A DNA stretch of 64,000 bases. Source: Candidatus Avelusimicrobium vaccinum. Its GTDB lineage: Bacteria > Elusimicrobiota > Elusimicrobia > Elusimicrobiales > Elusimicrobiaceae. The notes beneath the pieces were generated by a model that did not search any database, had not been told where the DNA came from, and was given only the letters and a program-made list of their open reading frames with translations. Location of the stretch: NCBI GenBank assembly GCA_902794895.1, contig CADBIY010000004.1, forward strand, positions 1 through 64,000. Direction: 5' to 3'. The position numbers and the translations under genes were made by a program. Below, in pieces: positions 29,064 to 38,442 of this stretch; the first letter of the stretch is position 1; every line of letters starts with the position of its first letter.

Positions 29064-30166
29064 TGAAAACCGGGTTGTATCTCCATATTCCGTTTTGTAA
29101 ACAAAAATGCAACTATTGTGATTTTGCCTCGTTTGCCGGGTGCGAAAAATGGATGCCGGCCTATGTGGAGGCTTTATTAACGGAAGCCCACTCCTATCGT
29201 TCTCGCCGTTTTGAAACACTGTATATTGGCGGCGGAACGCCCAGTCTGTTACCCTTGAATTTGTTAGAAAAATTAATAGTAGGGTTGGAAAAACAATTTG
29301 GGCCGGTGTCGCAGTTTCAAGAAAGCACCTTTGAAGCCAATCCCGAAAGTTTAAGCCTTGAAAAACTCCGCTTATTAAAGATGGCGGGTTTTAACCGGTT
29401 GAGTATCGGATTGCAAAGTTTTGATGATGAAGAATTAAAAAAATTGGGCCGTGTTCACTGCGTGGCAGATTTTTTGCACGTCTATCAGGCCGCCCGTAAA
29501 CTGGGATTTCAAAATATCAATATAGATTTAATAGCCGGATTGCCTCGGCAGACCTTGACGAAATTTCAAGCAAATATCAAAGCCGTCTTATCCTTACATC
29601 CGGAGCATATTTCCGTTTATGGGTTGCAAATAGAAGAAGGAACCCCCTTTTTTGAACAGGGTGTTGTTTGTGATCAACCGCTAATGCGGAATATGTTGGA
29701 AGAAACTCGCCACCAACTTATTCAAGCGGGATATCATCATTATGAAATTTCTAATTTCGCACGTCCCGGTTATGAAGCCAAACATAATACGCATTATTGG
29801 AATTATGGCGAGTATGTGGGACTCGGTTCTTCCGCGGCTTCTTATATAGGCGGAGTCCGTCGGCAAAATACGCCGGATTTGCGAACCTATATGGAATGTA
29901 TGAAAAGAGGAAAGACCCCCGAAATTTTTCGGGAGCAGTTAACAGGGCCGGCGTTGGAAGGCGAAAAATTATTGCTAGCCTTGCGTCAATTGGACGGAGT
30001 AAAACCGACCCAAAAGCAACTTGCCTATTTCCAACAAGAAATAGAGAAACATATACACAATGGACTTTTAGAACGTGCAGGAAATAAAATCAAACTAACG
30101 GAGGAAGGAATCTATTTAGCCAATGAAGTGTTTTGCAGTTTCGTGGCTCCCTTTGAAAATATATGA
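29063..30166 (+). CDS. hemW: Radical SAM heme chaperone HemW
   Basis: 367 residues. The cluster motif in HIPFCKQKCNYCDFASF is C-x3-C-x2-C without the fourth Cys of HemN, which fits HemW, a heme-delivery protein long annotated as coproporphyrinogen oxidase. YIGGGTPSLL, FEANPES, RLSIGLQSFDDEELKKLGR and NIDLIAGLPRQT follow in family order. The NTHYWNYGEYVGLGSSAAS segment is also typical. It begins inside the prfB stop and overlaps the next gene by four bases. Confidence 0.93.
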   Translation: MKTGLYLHIPFCKQKCNYCDFASFAGCEKWMPAYVEALLTEAHSYRSRRFETLYIGGGTPSLLPLNLLEKLIVGLEKQFGPVSQFQESTFEANPESLSLEKLRLLKMAGFNRLSIGLQSFDDEELKKLGRVHCVADFLHVYQAARKLGFQNINIDLIAGLPRQTLTKFQANIKAVLSLHPEHISVYGLQIEEGTPFFEQGVVCDQPLMRNMLEETRHQLIQAGYHHYEISNFARPGYEAKHNTHYWNYGEYVGLGSSAASYIGGVRRQNTPDLRTYMECMKRGKTPEIFREQLTGPALEGEKLLLALRQLDGVKPTQKQLAYFQQEIEKHIHNGLLERAGNKIKLTEEGIYLANEVFCSFVAPFENI

Positions 30167-30888
30167 AAATTAAGTCAATTCAAACCTCACTTTTTCACGC
30201 GCACGCAAATCTGCCGGAATTTATTGTACGTCATATTTCTTCTGTTGCAGAAAATACAGTATTAGCCGTTGCTTCCAAGTTATTCTGTTTATGGAAAGGG
30301 GATATTTTCCCCTATCAAAACAGGAAGCAAAAAGAAGAATTAATAGTGCGGGAAAGTTCGTTTGCACTACGGACGTCATTGGCCTGGCTGAGTGTAAAAG
30401 ACGGCATGGTGATGACGAATGCCGGTATTGATGAGTCGAACGCGGACGGGAAATTACTGCTTTTGCCTAAGAATTGTTATAAATTAGCGGAGCAATTACG
30501 CAAGGAATTGTGCCAACACTGGAAAGTAAAAAATTTAGGAATCGTGGTTACGGACAGTATGATTTTACCATTACGAGCCGGAGTGATCGCCGGAGCCGTG
30601 GCCTATGCCGGGTTTAAGGGCGTGAAAGATTTACGCGGCAAACCGGATTTATTTGGGAAAAAATTACAAGTAACACTCGTCAATGTAGCCGATACGTTAG
30701 CCAGTGCCGCCGCTTTGGAAATGGGGGAAGGAAACGAAGCCCGTCCGTTGGCATTGATTACGGAGGCCCCTATCGAATTTGTGGACAGAGTTCCCGAAAA
30801 TGAAATAAAATATCCTATGAAGGACGATTTGTATGCCCCGCTTTTTCAAGCGGCGGGTTACGAAGAAAAAGGAGACAATGAACTATGA
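30163..30888 (+). CDS. CofE-like gamma-glutamyl ligase family protein
   Basis: 241 residues. [18 protein letters not shown] and [20 protein letters not shown] are the core motifs of F420-0:gamma-glutamyl ligase (CofE), and [13 protein letters not shown] is the family start. CofE adds glutamates to coenzyme F420. No F420 genes (cofC, cofD, fbiC) are visible here, and related orphan copies in F420-negative bacteria are named putative folate-metabolism glutamate ligases. The substrate is therefore unknown. It overlaps both hemW and mscL by four bases, so it belongs to the lnt-prfB-hemW-mscL run. Confidence 0.82.
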   Translation: MKIKSIQTSLFHAHANLPEFIVRHISSVAENTVLAVASKLFCLWKGDIFPYQNRKQKEELIVRESSFALRTSLAWLSVKDGMVMTNAGIDESNADGKLLLLPKNCYKLAEQLRKELCQHWKVKNLGIVVTDSMILPLRAGVIAGAVAYAGFKGVKDLRGKPDLFGKKLQVTLVNVADTLASAAALEMGEGNEARPLALITEAPIEFVDRVPENEIKYPMKDDLYAPLFQAAGYEEKGDNEL

Positions 30889-31346
30889 AAAATATGATTA
30901 ATGAATTTAAAACATTCATTATGCGCGGCAACGTGATTGATATGGCCGTAGGTATCATCATCGGTGGCGCTTTTACTAAAATCGTAAACTCCATGGTAGC
31001 CGATATTTTGATGCCGCCATTGGGACTTTTGCTAGGAAAAGTAGATTTTTCTAACTGGTTTGTAGTTATCCAAGCCGGGAAAGACGGTGTAAAAGATTTT
31101 GCCACTATGACCGAAGCACAAGCCGCCGGTGCTACCACGATTAATTTAGGGATCTTTTTAAATGCTGTAATTAGTTTTGTGATTGTGGCTTTCTGTGTAT
31201 TTTTGCTGATTAAAGCCATTAACAAGTTGAATTCCCCCGAACCGGCTCCGGCCGCGGCTCCTACCACCAAAAAATGCCCGTTCTGCTGCAGCGAAATTGC
31301 TATTGAAGCCACCCGCTGCCCGCACTGCACGAGCGAAATTAAATAA
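30885..31346 (+). CDS. mscL: Large-conductance mechanosensitive channel with C-terminal zinc ribbon
   Basis: 153 residues. The first 112 are Msc[29 protein letters not shown] is the pore helix, followed by the [10 protein letters not shown] loop and a second span [17 protein letters not shown]. The channel opens under membrane tension to release solutes. After an Ala/Pro linker ([12 protein letters not shown]), the normal cytosolic helix bundle is replaced by CPFC...CPHC, a four-Cys zinc ribbon of about 20 residues. This fusion recurs in some bacterial MscL proteins but is uncommon. The gene is followed by a strong terminator. Confidence 0.95.
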   Translation: MKNMINEFKTFIMRGNVIDMAVGIIIGGAFTKIVNSMVADILMPPLGLLLGKVDFSNWFVVIQAGKDGVKDFATMTEAQAAGATTINLGIFLNAVISFVIVAFCVFLLIKAINKLNSPEPAPAAAPTTKKCPFCCSEIAIEATRCPHCTSEIK

Positions 31347-31361
31347 ACAATTGAAGTTATC

Positions 31362-31396
31362 ATAACGGCCCACTCGAAGAAAGTGGGCCGTTATTG
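31362..31396 (+). terminator. Terminator of the lnt-mscL run
   Basis: AACGGCCCACT-CGAAGAA-AGTGGGCCGTT is followed by ATTGCTTT. The stem is 11 pairs. Confidence 0.8.
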
Positions 31397-31428
31397 CTTT
31401 GTATAGGGGGATTTTCTACACTATAAAT

Positions 31429-32121
31429 ATGATTTACTTTGCACACCGCGGAGCCAGTTCACTGGCTGTTCAAAATACCCTGCCTGCTTTTGAAAAAGCA
31501 CGCGAGGCGGGCGCGCGGTGCTATGAACTTGATGTGCATCTAAGTGCTGATAAACAACTAGTTATCCATCACGATTATTCGCTGTTAAGTACAGCCGGAG
31601 TAGACGTACCCATAAGCGCATTAACTGCGGCTGAATTAAAGCAAATACCCCTTAAAAATTCATTTTCAACAGAATCTGTTTATGTGCCGCTGTTAAGCGA
31701 AGTGTTACCCATGATTGCGCCGGAATTAGATTTGTTAAATATTGAACTGAAAAATGAAGATAACCGCTACCCGGGGTTGGAGCAACAGTTGCTTACCCAA
31801 TTACAACACTATCCGGAAATTGCTCCTAAAATCCTTTTTTCCAGTTTTGATTATCACACCTTAAAAAGGCTGCGTTCTCTTTCTAAAAATGCGCGTATCG
31901 GGCTTTTAACGCGCTCTTTTGACGTTTCCCAAGCGCTATCCCTGCAGGCGGAAAGTGTTCATTTGAATTATATGCGGCTTACAGGGAAAATTTTGGAATG
32001 TTGCCACCAAAACGGATTGAAAGTGTATTGTTATACCGTTAATTCTAAAGAAACCGCAACCCAACTGGAACAGTTAGGGATAGACGGTATATTTACAGAC
32101 TTTATTCAAAATTTCCAATAA
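31429..32121 (+). CDS. Glycerophosphodiester phosphodiesterase
   Basis: 230 residues from the ATG at about 31429 (MIYFAHRG); a TTG further upstream in frame is ignored because the motif begins right after the ATG. The GDPD motifs are AHRGASSLAVQNTLPAF, ELDVHLSADKQLVIHHDY and NIELKN. The C-terminal half has SSFDYHTLKRLRSL and VYCYTVNSKETATQLEQLGIDGIFTDF. It hydrolyses deacylated phospholipids to sn-glycerol 3-phosphate and an alcohol. No signal peptide is seen, so it is probably cytosolic like UgpQ. It stands alone. Confidence 0.92.
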   Translation: MIYFAHRGASSLAVQNTLPAFEKAREAGARCYELDVHLSADKQLVIHHDYSLLSTAGVDVPISALTAAELKQIPLKNSFSTESVYVPLLSEVLPMIAPELDLLNIELKNEDNRYPGLEQQLLTQLQHYPEIAPKILFSSFDYHTLKRLRSLSKNARIGLLTRSFDVSQALSLQAESVHLNYMRLTGKILECCHQNGLKVYCYTVNSKETATQLEQLGIDGIFTDFIQNFQ

Positions 32122-32436
32122 AAAACCTCTGGCTAGGCGTGGGGTTCCGGTAAGGTTCAACTGATGAACAGGTTGTTAAGATAAATTATCAAGTCATCCT
32201 GAACTTGATTCAGGATCTTCAACGTATATTGTGGTAGTTACGAGACAGCAACGGCAAAAGCGGAAGATTCCAAATCAAGTTTGGAATGACACTTTGTTTA
32301 AAAACAGCAAGAACCAAGCGTGGGCAGTCGCGCGTGGCAGGTAGTTAAGAAGGGACTAAGCCCTTAGGGGAAATAGGTCCTGAATAAAGACATTTACAAG
32401 ACTCCGCTTTACTTCGGTTTTACCCGTATTGTAAAA
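32122..32436. other. Intergenic stretch with a MITE-like repeat
   Basis: No gene is seen. It contains the inverted-repeat element at 32192-32291 (separate entry). The remainder shows no clear promoter or terminator until the hairpin at 32437. Confidence 0.5.
32192..32291. repeat. Palindromic MITE-like element with covarying ends
   Basis: Two end units face each other. The left unit contains TCCTGAA-CTTGA-TTCAGGA. The right unit, read on the other strand, contains TTCCAAA-CTTGA-TTTGGAA. Both are flanked by GTCAT outside and TCTTC inside. The arms differ from one another, but each still pairs with itself, so base pairing has been kept while sequence changed. The whole is about 100 bp. Confidence 0.6.
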
Positions 32437-32465
32437 AACCCCCGGCATAGCCGGGGGTTGGTTTT
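32437..32465 (-). terminator. Terminator of the hpf-to-lipoprotein operon
   Basis: AACCCCCGGC-TAT-GCCGGGGGTT is followed on the minus strand by TTTTAC. A T run also follows on the plus strand. Confidence 0.85.
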
Positions 32466-32466
32466 T

Positions 32467-32880
32467 TTAATAATCATAAGAAGATGATTCGTAGGAGGAA
32501 GAACTGCTTTCTGTTTCGGCAGGGCCTTGCATGCCGTAATATTCTTCCGGAGTATAACGTTTGGGTTTCGTCCATAGCCGTTTTTCACGTTTATAATCCG
32601 TGTCGCTGGGTTGGCCCGGTACTTTGGGTTGTTGGCGTTCGTCAAAGAAATAAACGGCTTTATCCGTTTCCGGCACTGCATTAAAAATATATTCTGATTC
32701 TACAACCGGCGGTGTTTCCCGTCGTTCTTTGACGGCTTCTTGCCCTAAATCTTCCAAATAATCTTCTTCCGTTAAATAAATTTTCCGGTTATATTTTTCC
32801 TTTTTTTTGGCATTCGTATTACAGGCAGTTATAAAACTGACAGCCAGTAAAAGAATAAGACATTTAGCGATTGTTTTCAT
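32467..32880 (-). CDS. Small lipoprotein, function unknown
   Basis: 137 residues. A lipobox (SFITAC, Cys 20) ends the signal peptide (KTIAKCLILLLAVSFITAC). The mature part is polar and rich in Lys, Glu and Tyr, probably disordered, and ends in a Ser/Tyr-rich tail (SSSSSYESSSYDY). I do not recognise a family. It is the last gene of the long minus-strand unit, overlapping the folD stop region by four bases. Confidence 0.75.
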   Translation of the reverse strand: MKTIAKCLILLLAVSFITACNTNAKKKEKYNRKIYLTEEDYLEDLGQEAVKERRETPPVVESEYIFNAVPETDKAVYFFDERQQPKVPGQPSDTDYKREKRLWTKPKRYTPEEYYGMQGPAETESSSSSYESSSYDY

Positions 32881-33749
32881 AAAATCTCCTTACATTTTCT
32901 TTCACCAGATAGTACTAAGTTTTCCAGCAGTACGGCAAGTGTTACAGGTCCTACTCCGCCGGGGACGGGGGAATAGGAAATGCCTCTTTGGGCGAGTTCT
33001 GTTTCGTTTGCGTCGCCGCACAAGCGGTTTTGATACCAGTTGGTAGAAATATCAATAACGGCGGCGCCGGGTTTTAACCAATCGGTTTGTAAAAGCCCCG
33101 GTTTCCCGGCGGCGCAGCAAACCAAATCGGCATCTTTTACCGCACGCGGCAAATCAGTTTTGGTGTGGCACAACGTTACGGTAGCATTTTGGCACGTAAG
33201 CAAATGTGCCAGTGGCCGCCCGACGGTGGACGAACGCCCGATTACTGTTACCGCAGCCCCTTCGACTGCAATTTGATGATACTGCAACAACCGGATGACT
33301 GCCATCGCGGTGCAAGGGACAAAACCGGGCAAGGCGGTTACTTCACTCCATGTTTTGCATAAAAATAAGCGCCCCATATTGGCAGAAGACATTCCGTCAA
33401 TATCTTTGTGCGGAGCCAGTTTGTCGGCAAAATCGGTTGCGGCTAATTGCGCAGGCAGCGGGCGTGGAATTAAAATAGCATCCACGGTTGGATCTGCGGA
33501 AAGTTTTTCCACACGTTGTAAAAAATCAGCCGTTTGGGTTTGATTGTTTACTTCAAAAACTTGGGTTTTTACCCCTATTTTTTCCGCAGCTGCCACTTCT
33601 TTTTGAAGATATACATGCGCACCATAATCTTCCGTGGAACCAATAGCGGCCAGAGAGATCGCGCGCCCTAATTGTTGGCGCACGGCTTCCGCCCTGTTCC
33701 CCAGGGATTGACGAATTTTTTCAGCCAGCGTTTTTCCTTCAAAAATCAT
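32877..33749 (-). CDS. folD: Methylenetetrahydrofolate dehydrogenase/cyclohydrolase
   Basis: 290 residues. FolD interconverts methylene-, methenyl- and formyl-tetrahydrofolate. The substrate region has VYLQKEVAAAEKIGV with the catalytic Lys, LIPRPLPAQL, and PHKDIDGMSSANMGRL. The nucleotide site has VTVIGRSSTVGRPLAHLL, CHTKT, and the C-terminal PVPGGVGPVTLAVLLEN. Usual Gln and Pro residues of the LPLP motif are slightly changed (RPLPAQL). It lies 17 bases downstream of lepA. Confidence 0.95.
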   Translation of the reverse strand: MIFEGKTLAEKIRQSLGNRAEAVRQQLGRAISLAAIGSTEDYGAHVYLQKEVAAAEKIGVKTQVFEVNNQTQTADFLQRVEKLSADPTVDAILIPRPLPAQLAATDFADKLAPHKDIDGMSSANMGRLFLCKTWSEVTALPGFVPCTAMAVIRLLQYHQIAVEGAAVTVIGRSSTVGRPLAHLLTCQNATVTLCHTKTDLPRAVKDADLVCCAAGKPGLLQTDWLKPGAAVIDISTNWYQNRLCGDANETELAQRGISYSPVPGGVGPVTLAVLLENLVLSGERKCKEIL

Positions 33750-33766
33750 AGGTATATTTTAGCAAA

Positions 33767-35596
33767 TTACTCTTCATCAATTTTAAGCATAGCCACAAAG
33801 GCTTCCTGCGGAATATTCAAACTGCCGATGGCTTTCATGCGTTTTTTGCCTTCTTTCTGTTTTTCCAACAGTTTGCGTTTGCGGGTAATATCTCCACCGT
33901 AGCATTTAGCGATCACGTCTTTTCTAAATGCGGGGATTGTCTCGCGGGCAATTACTTTGCCGTTCACTGCGGCCTGTACGGCGACTTCAAATTGTTGGCG
34001 GCCGATTAATTCTTTCAGTTTCGCACATAAGGCGCGGCCCATAGTTTGCGCTTTGTCTTTATGTACCACCACGGATAATGCATCCACTGGCGAGCCGTGC
34101 AGTAAAATTTCCATTAATACTACATTAGAACTTCTAAAACCGGCAACTTCGTAATCAAACGAAGCGTATCCTTTGGAAACTGATTTTAATTTGTTATAAA
34201 AATCAATCACCATTTCACCCATCGGCATTTCATACTTAATAATCACGCGTTGGTTGGAAAGATGATCCATGTTCATAAACGTACCGCGTTTTTCTTTTAA
34301 GAGCGTCATCACACCGTCCATAAACTCCACGGGAGTTACAATCGTAATATGGATGACGGGTTCTTTGATATCAATAATATCCCCGTGCGGCGGGAAATTA
34401 GCCGGGTTATCAATAATTTTATACCCGGGATCATCCGGCGCGTCCGGCAAAGCAGCCAGTTCCTGCGGGTGGGATTTTCGGGGCGTAAACTTTACGTGAT
34501 ATACCACGTTCGGGCTGGTGGCAATCAGCGATAAATTAAATTCGCGTTCCAACCGTTCTTTCACAATTTCAATATGTAAAATCCCCATAAATCCTAAGCG
34601 GAAACCAAAGCCAAGCGCTTTGGAGGTTTCACTTTGGTAATGGAAGGAAGAATCGGATAAATTTAATTTTTCCAGTGCTTTGCGTAATAGCGGAAAATCG
34701 GTCGTTTCCACCGGGAAAATAGAAGCAAAGACCACGGGTTTTGCATCTGCATACCCGGGGAGCGGGGTTTGGGCCGGACGTTCCGCCAGGGTAACGGTGT
34801 CGCCTACTTTTACCTGATGAATATCTTTAATCCCAGCCACGAGGTATCCCACTTCCCCGGCAGAGAGTTGATCATTTTTGTGGAGTTGTTTCGGTGTCAT
34901 AAAACCGATTTCTTCGGTTTTATAAGTCGCACCGGAAGACATAAATTGAATGGTCTGCCCCGGCTTAATAGAACCGTCCACTAAACGGATATACATAATT
35001 ACACCGCGGAACGGGTCATAGTACGAATCAAAAATAAGGGCGCGTAGCGGCGCGTTGGGGTCGCCTTGCGGCTCTGGAATATCGGTTATAATACGGTCGA
35101 GCAAATGCTCAATACCCATCCCGGTTTTTGCACTGACGCGTTCGGCCTCAATGGGTTCATGCAGAATATCCCACAGTTGCTCTTCGGAAGCATCTGCATC
35201 CGATTGGGATAAGTCTACCTTGTTCATGACCGGGATGATTTTAAGGCCTAAACTCTGTGCTAAATGGGCATGAGCGACCGTTTGTGCTTCTACGCCTTGA
35301 GAGGCATCTACTAATAGTAAAACTCCTTCGCAGGCGCGTAAGGAACGGGCCACCTCATACGAAAAATCTACGTGTCCGGGAGTATCAATCAAATTTAATA
35401 TATAATCCTTATATTGAATGCGTACCGCTTTGGCTTTAATAGTAATGCCGCGTTCGCGTTCTAAATCCATGCCGTCTAACAGTTGGGCTTGCATTTTGCG
35501 TTTTGGTACCGTCCCGGTATCTTCTAAAATACGGTCGGAAAGGGTGGTTTTCCCGTGATCAATGTGGGCTACAATGGAAAAATTACGGATTTTCAT
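33767..35596 (-). CDS. lepA: Elongation factor 4 (LepA)
   Basis: 609 residues. LepA is a ribosome-bound GTPase related to EF-G. The GTPase motifs are AHIDHGKTTL (10-19), RERGITIKAKAVR, DTPGHVDF and NKVDLSQSDA. The LepA-specific C-terminal domain has GFRSSNVVLMEILLHGSPVDALS and ends with KCYGGDITRKRKLLEKQKEGKKRM. The first codons overlap the ptsI end by 14 bases. Confidence 0.97.
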   Translation of the reverse strand: MKIRNFSIVAHIDHGKTTLSDRILEDTGTVPKRKMQAQLLDGMDLERERGITIKAKAVRIQYKDYILNLIDTPGHVDFSYEVARSLRACEGVLLLVDASQGVEAQTVAHAHLAQSLGLKIIPVMNKVDLSQSDADASEEQLWDILHEPIEAERVSAKTGMGIEHLLDRIITDIPEPQGDPNAPLRALIFDSYYDPFRGVIMYIRLVDGSIKPGQTIQFMSSGATYKTEEIGFMTPKQLHKNDQLSAGEVGYLVAGIKDIHQVKVGDTVTLAERPAQTPLPGYADAKPVVFASIFPVETTDFPLLRKALEKLNLSDSSFHYQSETSKALGFGFRLGFMGILHIEIVKERLEREFNLSLIATSPNVVYHVKFTPRKSHPQELAALPDAPDDPGYKIIDNPANFPPHGDIIDIKEPVIHITIVTPVEFMDGVMTLLKEKRGTFMNMDHLSNQRVIIKYEMPMGEMVIDFYNKLKSVSKGYASFDYEVAGFRSSNVVLMEILLHGSPVDALSVVVHKDKAQTMGRALCAKLKELIGRQQFEVAVQAAVNGKVIARETIPAFRKDVIAKCYGGDITRKRKLLEKQKEGKKRMKAIGSLNIPQEAFVAMLKIDEE

Positions 35597-37325
35597 GTTT
35601 ATTATTCTGCTCTATTAAATTACGGATTTCGTCAGAACTGCCCATTAAAAGGGCGGCTTGGGCTAAATCCGCACAATGTTCAAAATCGGCGCGGCGAATG
35701 TTATTTTTTACGCGCAGATACATACGCGGTGTGACAGATAAAGCATCCACATTTAATCCTAATAGCAAGGGTAACATTTTAGAATCGGATGCTAACTCTC
35801 CGCAAATACTCACTTCCTTACCGCGTTTATGCGCAGTTTGGATAATGAGATTTAAGGTGCGTGCTACTGCCGGGTGGCAAGGATCGTACATATGGGCGAC
35901 TTCTTGATTGACACGGTCTACCGCTACTAAATATTGTATCAAGTCATTCGTGCCAATGGAAATAAAATCCAAAAGTCCAATCATGCCATCTAATGCCAAG
36001 GCGGCGGAAGGAACCTCGATCATAGCACCTAACGCCACTTTATTGACCGGATGCTTGCCTTGTTTAGCAAATTGTGCAAGCACTTCGTTAAATGCATGTT
36101 TCACGTGCTGTACTTCTTCAACGGATGAAACCATGGGAATCATGATACGTATTTGGGCCGGCACTTCACAAGCGGTCCGGACAATGGCCCGCAATTGGGT
36201 AAACAAAAGTTCCGGATTCTTTAAGAATAAGCGAATTCCGCGGCACCCCATAAACGGGTTATCATCCTGCTGCAGTTCATCTAAGGGAAAAGTAGGAATT
36301 TTATCACCGCCCAAGTCGGCTAAACGAATGGTTGCCGGGCGCATATCAAAGCGTTTTGCGACCGATAAATAAATTTGATATTGTTCCTCTTCTGTGGGAG
36401 GATGGGGCGTGTTCATGAATATAAATTCTGTACGCAACAGTCCCAAACCGTCCGTAATCAAACGTTTGTTATCTTTGTTGTCGGTGCGGGGATCGTAATT
36501 GACGAATAATTTTAAAGGATGCCCGTCTTGGGTGATGACCGGCAAGTGGTTAATGGTTTTGAGTAAGGAATCGGTTTTTTTAATATCTTTTTGAATTTTG
36601 CGGTAATTGGCTAATGTGTAACGGTCCGGATTAATGACTAAGAGACCGTTTTCGCCATCAATAATTAATGTATCGCCTGCATGTACATCTTTGGAAGCGG
36701 TAGCCAGTCCAACCACGGCCGGTATTTTTAAACTTTGGGCCAGTAACGCCGTGTGGCTGGTTTTGCCCCCTACATCGGTACAAAAACCAATAATTTTATT
36801 GGCTTGTAAATTGATCGTATCAGAAGGATAAAGATTGTGTGCCACTAATAAAGAAGGCGTATGGATAGAGGCTAAAAAGTGTTGTTTATCTCCTGTTAAA
36901 TTGGTGGCCAACCGCTTACCTACATCATAAATATCATTGCGGCGTTCTTTAAAAAAAGGGTCCTCAATTTTATCAAAGGGGGCGGCTAGTTCTTGCAAGG
37001 TAAGAAATAATGCCGCCTGGGCTGATAAAAATTCATTTTGAATTTTAGAGGTTAAGGAAGATAATAGAACAGGGTCCTGCAAAATCAATTTGTGTGTGCT
37101 TAGCAGGTTGGCATATTCACTGCCGAGTTCGGCCTGCACCTTCTGTTCACACTCAGTAAGTTCGGCAAATGTTTTTTCAATAGCAGCCTGTATGTGGGAG
37201 AGTTCGCTTTTAACTTCTTGCTTGGATATATATTGTCGTGAGACAGAGAAGACTTCTCCCGGAAGTAATACCGCCGGACCTATGGCAATCCCCGGACTGG
37301 CCGGTAACCCTTTTAATACGAGCAT
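35583..37325 (-). CDS. ptsI: PTS enzyme I (phosphoenolpyruvate-protein phosphotransferase)
   Basis: 580 residues. Enzyme I takes phosphate from phosphoenolpyruvate and passes it to HPr. The phospho-His is His191 in GGKTSHTALLAQSLKIPAVVG. The PEP-binding half has LLRTEFIFM, GCRGIRLFLKNPELL, MIPMVSSVEEV, ISIGTNDLIQYL and the Cys in SICGELASD. The gene follows HPr by nine bases, in the usual order HPr then enzyme I. Confidence 0.97.
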   Translation of the reverse strand: MLVLKGLPASPGIAIGPAVLLPGEVFSVSRQYISKQEVKSELSHIQAAIEKTFAELTECEQKVQAELGSEYANLLSTHKLILQDPVLLSSLTSKIQNEFLSAQAALFLTLQELAAPFDKIEDPFFKERRNDIYDVGKRLATNLTGDKQHFLASIHTPSLLVAHNLYPSDTINLQANKIIGFCTDVGGKTSHTALLAQSLKIPAVVGLATASKDVHAGDTLIIDGENGLLVINPDRYTLANYRKIQKDIKKTDSLLKTINHLPVITQDGHPLKLFVNYDPRTDNKDNKRLITDGLGLLRTEFIFMNTPHPPTEEEQYQIYLSVAKRFDMRPATIRLADLGGDKIPTFPLDELQQDDNPFMGCRGIRLFLKNPELLFTQLRAIVRTACEVPAQIRIMIPMVSSVEEVQHVKHAFNEVLAQFAKQGKHPVNKVALGAMIEVPSAALALDGMIGLLDFISIGTNDLIQYLVAVDRVNQEVAHMYDPCHPAVARTLNLIIQTAHKRGKEVSICGELASDSKMLPLLLGLNVDALSVTPRMYLRVKNNIRRADFEHCADLAQAALLMGSSDEIRNLIEQNNKHENP

Positions 37326-37334
37326 GAAACCCCT

Positions 37335-37604
37335 CTAAAACTCCTCATTAAATTTTTGGTCAAATAACGTTTCAATCGCTTGAAAAGCCGCATTTTCATC
37401 CGGGCCATCTGTAGATAACTTTAATGAGGATCCATATTCCGCAGCCAACATCATGACCCCCATAATGCTTTTTGCGTTGACGGTGATATCATCTTTGGTA
37501 AGGGAAATGTCGCACGTAAAGCCGGCCGCTGTTTGCGCAATGAGTGCCGCAGGACGGGCATGTAGCCCCAAACGATTTTTTATTTCCAGTTCTTTTTGTA
37601 TCAC
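37335..37604 (-). CDS. ptsH: PTS phosphocarrier protein HPr
   Basis: 89 residues. The phospho-acceptor His15 is in RLGLHARPAA. The regulatory Ser46 lies in NAKSIMGVMMLAA, the site used by HPr kinase. With hprK in the same operon, the serine switch should be functional. The gene lies between the IID component and enzyme I. Confidence 0.96.
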   Translation of the reverse strand: MIQKELEIKNRLGLHARPAALIAQTAAGFTCDISLTKDDITVNAKSIMGVMMLAAEYGSSLKLSTDGPDENAAFQAIETLFDQKFNEEF

Positions 37605-37617
37605 AGTGCTCTCCCAA

Positions 37618-38439
37618 TTAAAAATAACATACGATATTAAATACGGCTATCGCCACCAAATATAAGTACATATTGGGGATCCTCAGGCGGCGTGTGATAA
37701 AACTAATACTGATAAAGAATAGCACCAAAATTGCGCGTGTGATAAATTGCACATTTTGGGCAAGCGAAGTTTGCATAAAATAAAAAACCCCGATTCCTAT
37801 CATACAGACGGTAAAAAACAGTCCCAGTTTTTTTGCGTTGTAAATGGTTTTATTCCAGTCGAACTCGGTTAACCCAAAGCAACGGTGATCTTCGTTAAAA
37901 TAACTGATAGAAAGGCCTTTCCAACGGATAAAAAAGGCAATGGCATTAAACGTAATAAATGCTACTGCTCCTGCAAAAAATATATACCAGGAGGAGGTTG
38001 TTGCCGGCAGTTGGATTTCAAAAAAATTAATACCCAGGACCAGTAATACAAATAATGCTACCAGCAAAGAGAGCGGTTTAAGTGTTCCCCAAAATAAACG
38101 GTCTCCAATAGAGGCAGTAGTAATAGAAAGGCTCCGTTTGATTTCCGCCCATAAGGTAATTTGTTCTTCTAATTCTTTCGCATTTTTTGTTTTTAAAACA
38201 TCTTCTTCCTGGCGTGCTAACGCCCCAAAACAAAAAGAGGCCATTACCGGGTGTGTATTAAAATTTTGCAAATAACGTGTTAAGACAGAGGGCAAAGCAT
38301 CCGGGTCTTGTTTGTAAAGTTGTTTTAAAAACGGCCACATTACAAACATCAGTCCGATATTTTGATTTTTTTGGTAGTTCCACCCTGTTTGTAAGAAAAA
38401 AGAACGTAAAAACAAGGAAAGTTGTAGTTTAAAATTCAT
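37618..38439 (-). CDS. PTS mannose-family IID component
   Basis: 273 residues. FLRSFFLQTGWNYQKNQNIGLMFVMWP is the IID start, and NTHPVMASFCFGALARQEED and ASIGDRLFWGTLKPL are conserved. Several C-terminal spans follow. With IIC it forms the membrane channel for the sugar. The gene overlaps neither neighbour but lies 3 bases after IIC. Confidence 0.93.
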   Translation of the reverse strand: MNFKLQLSLFLRSFFLQTGWNYQKNQNIGLMFVMWPFLKQLYKQDPDALPSVLTRYLQNFNTHPVMASFCFGALARQEEDVLKTKNAKELEEQITLWAEIKRSLSITTASIGDRLFWGTLKPLSLLVALFVLLVLGINFFEIQLPATTSSWYIFFAGAVAFITFNAIAFFIRWKGLSISYFNEDHRCFGLTEFDWNKTIYNAKKLGLFFTVCMIGIGVFYFMQTSLAQNVQFITRAILVLFFISISFITRRLRIPNMYLYLVAIAVFNIVCYF

Positions 38440-38442
38440 GGC

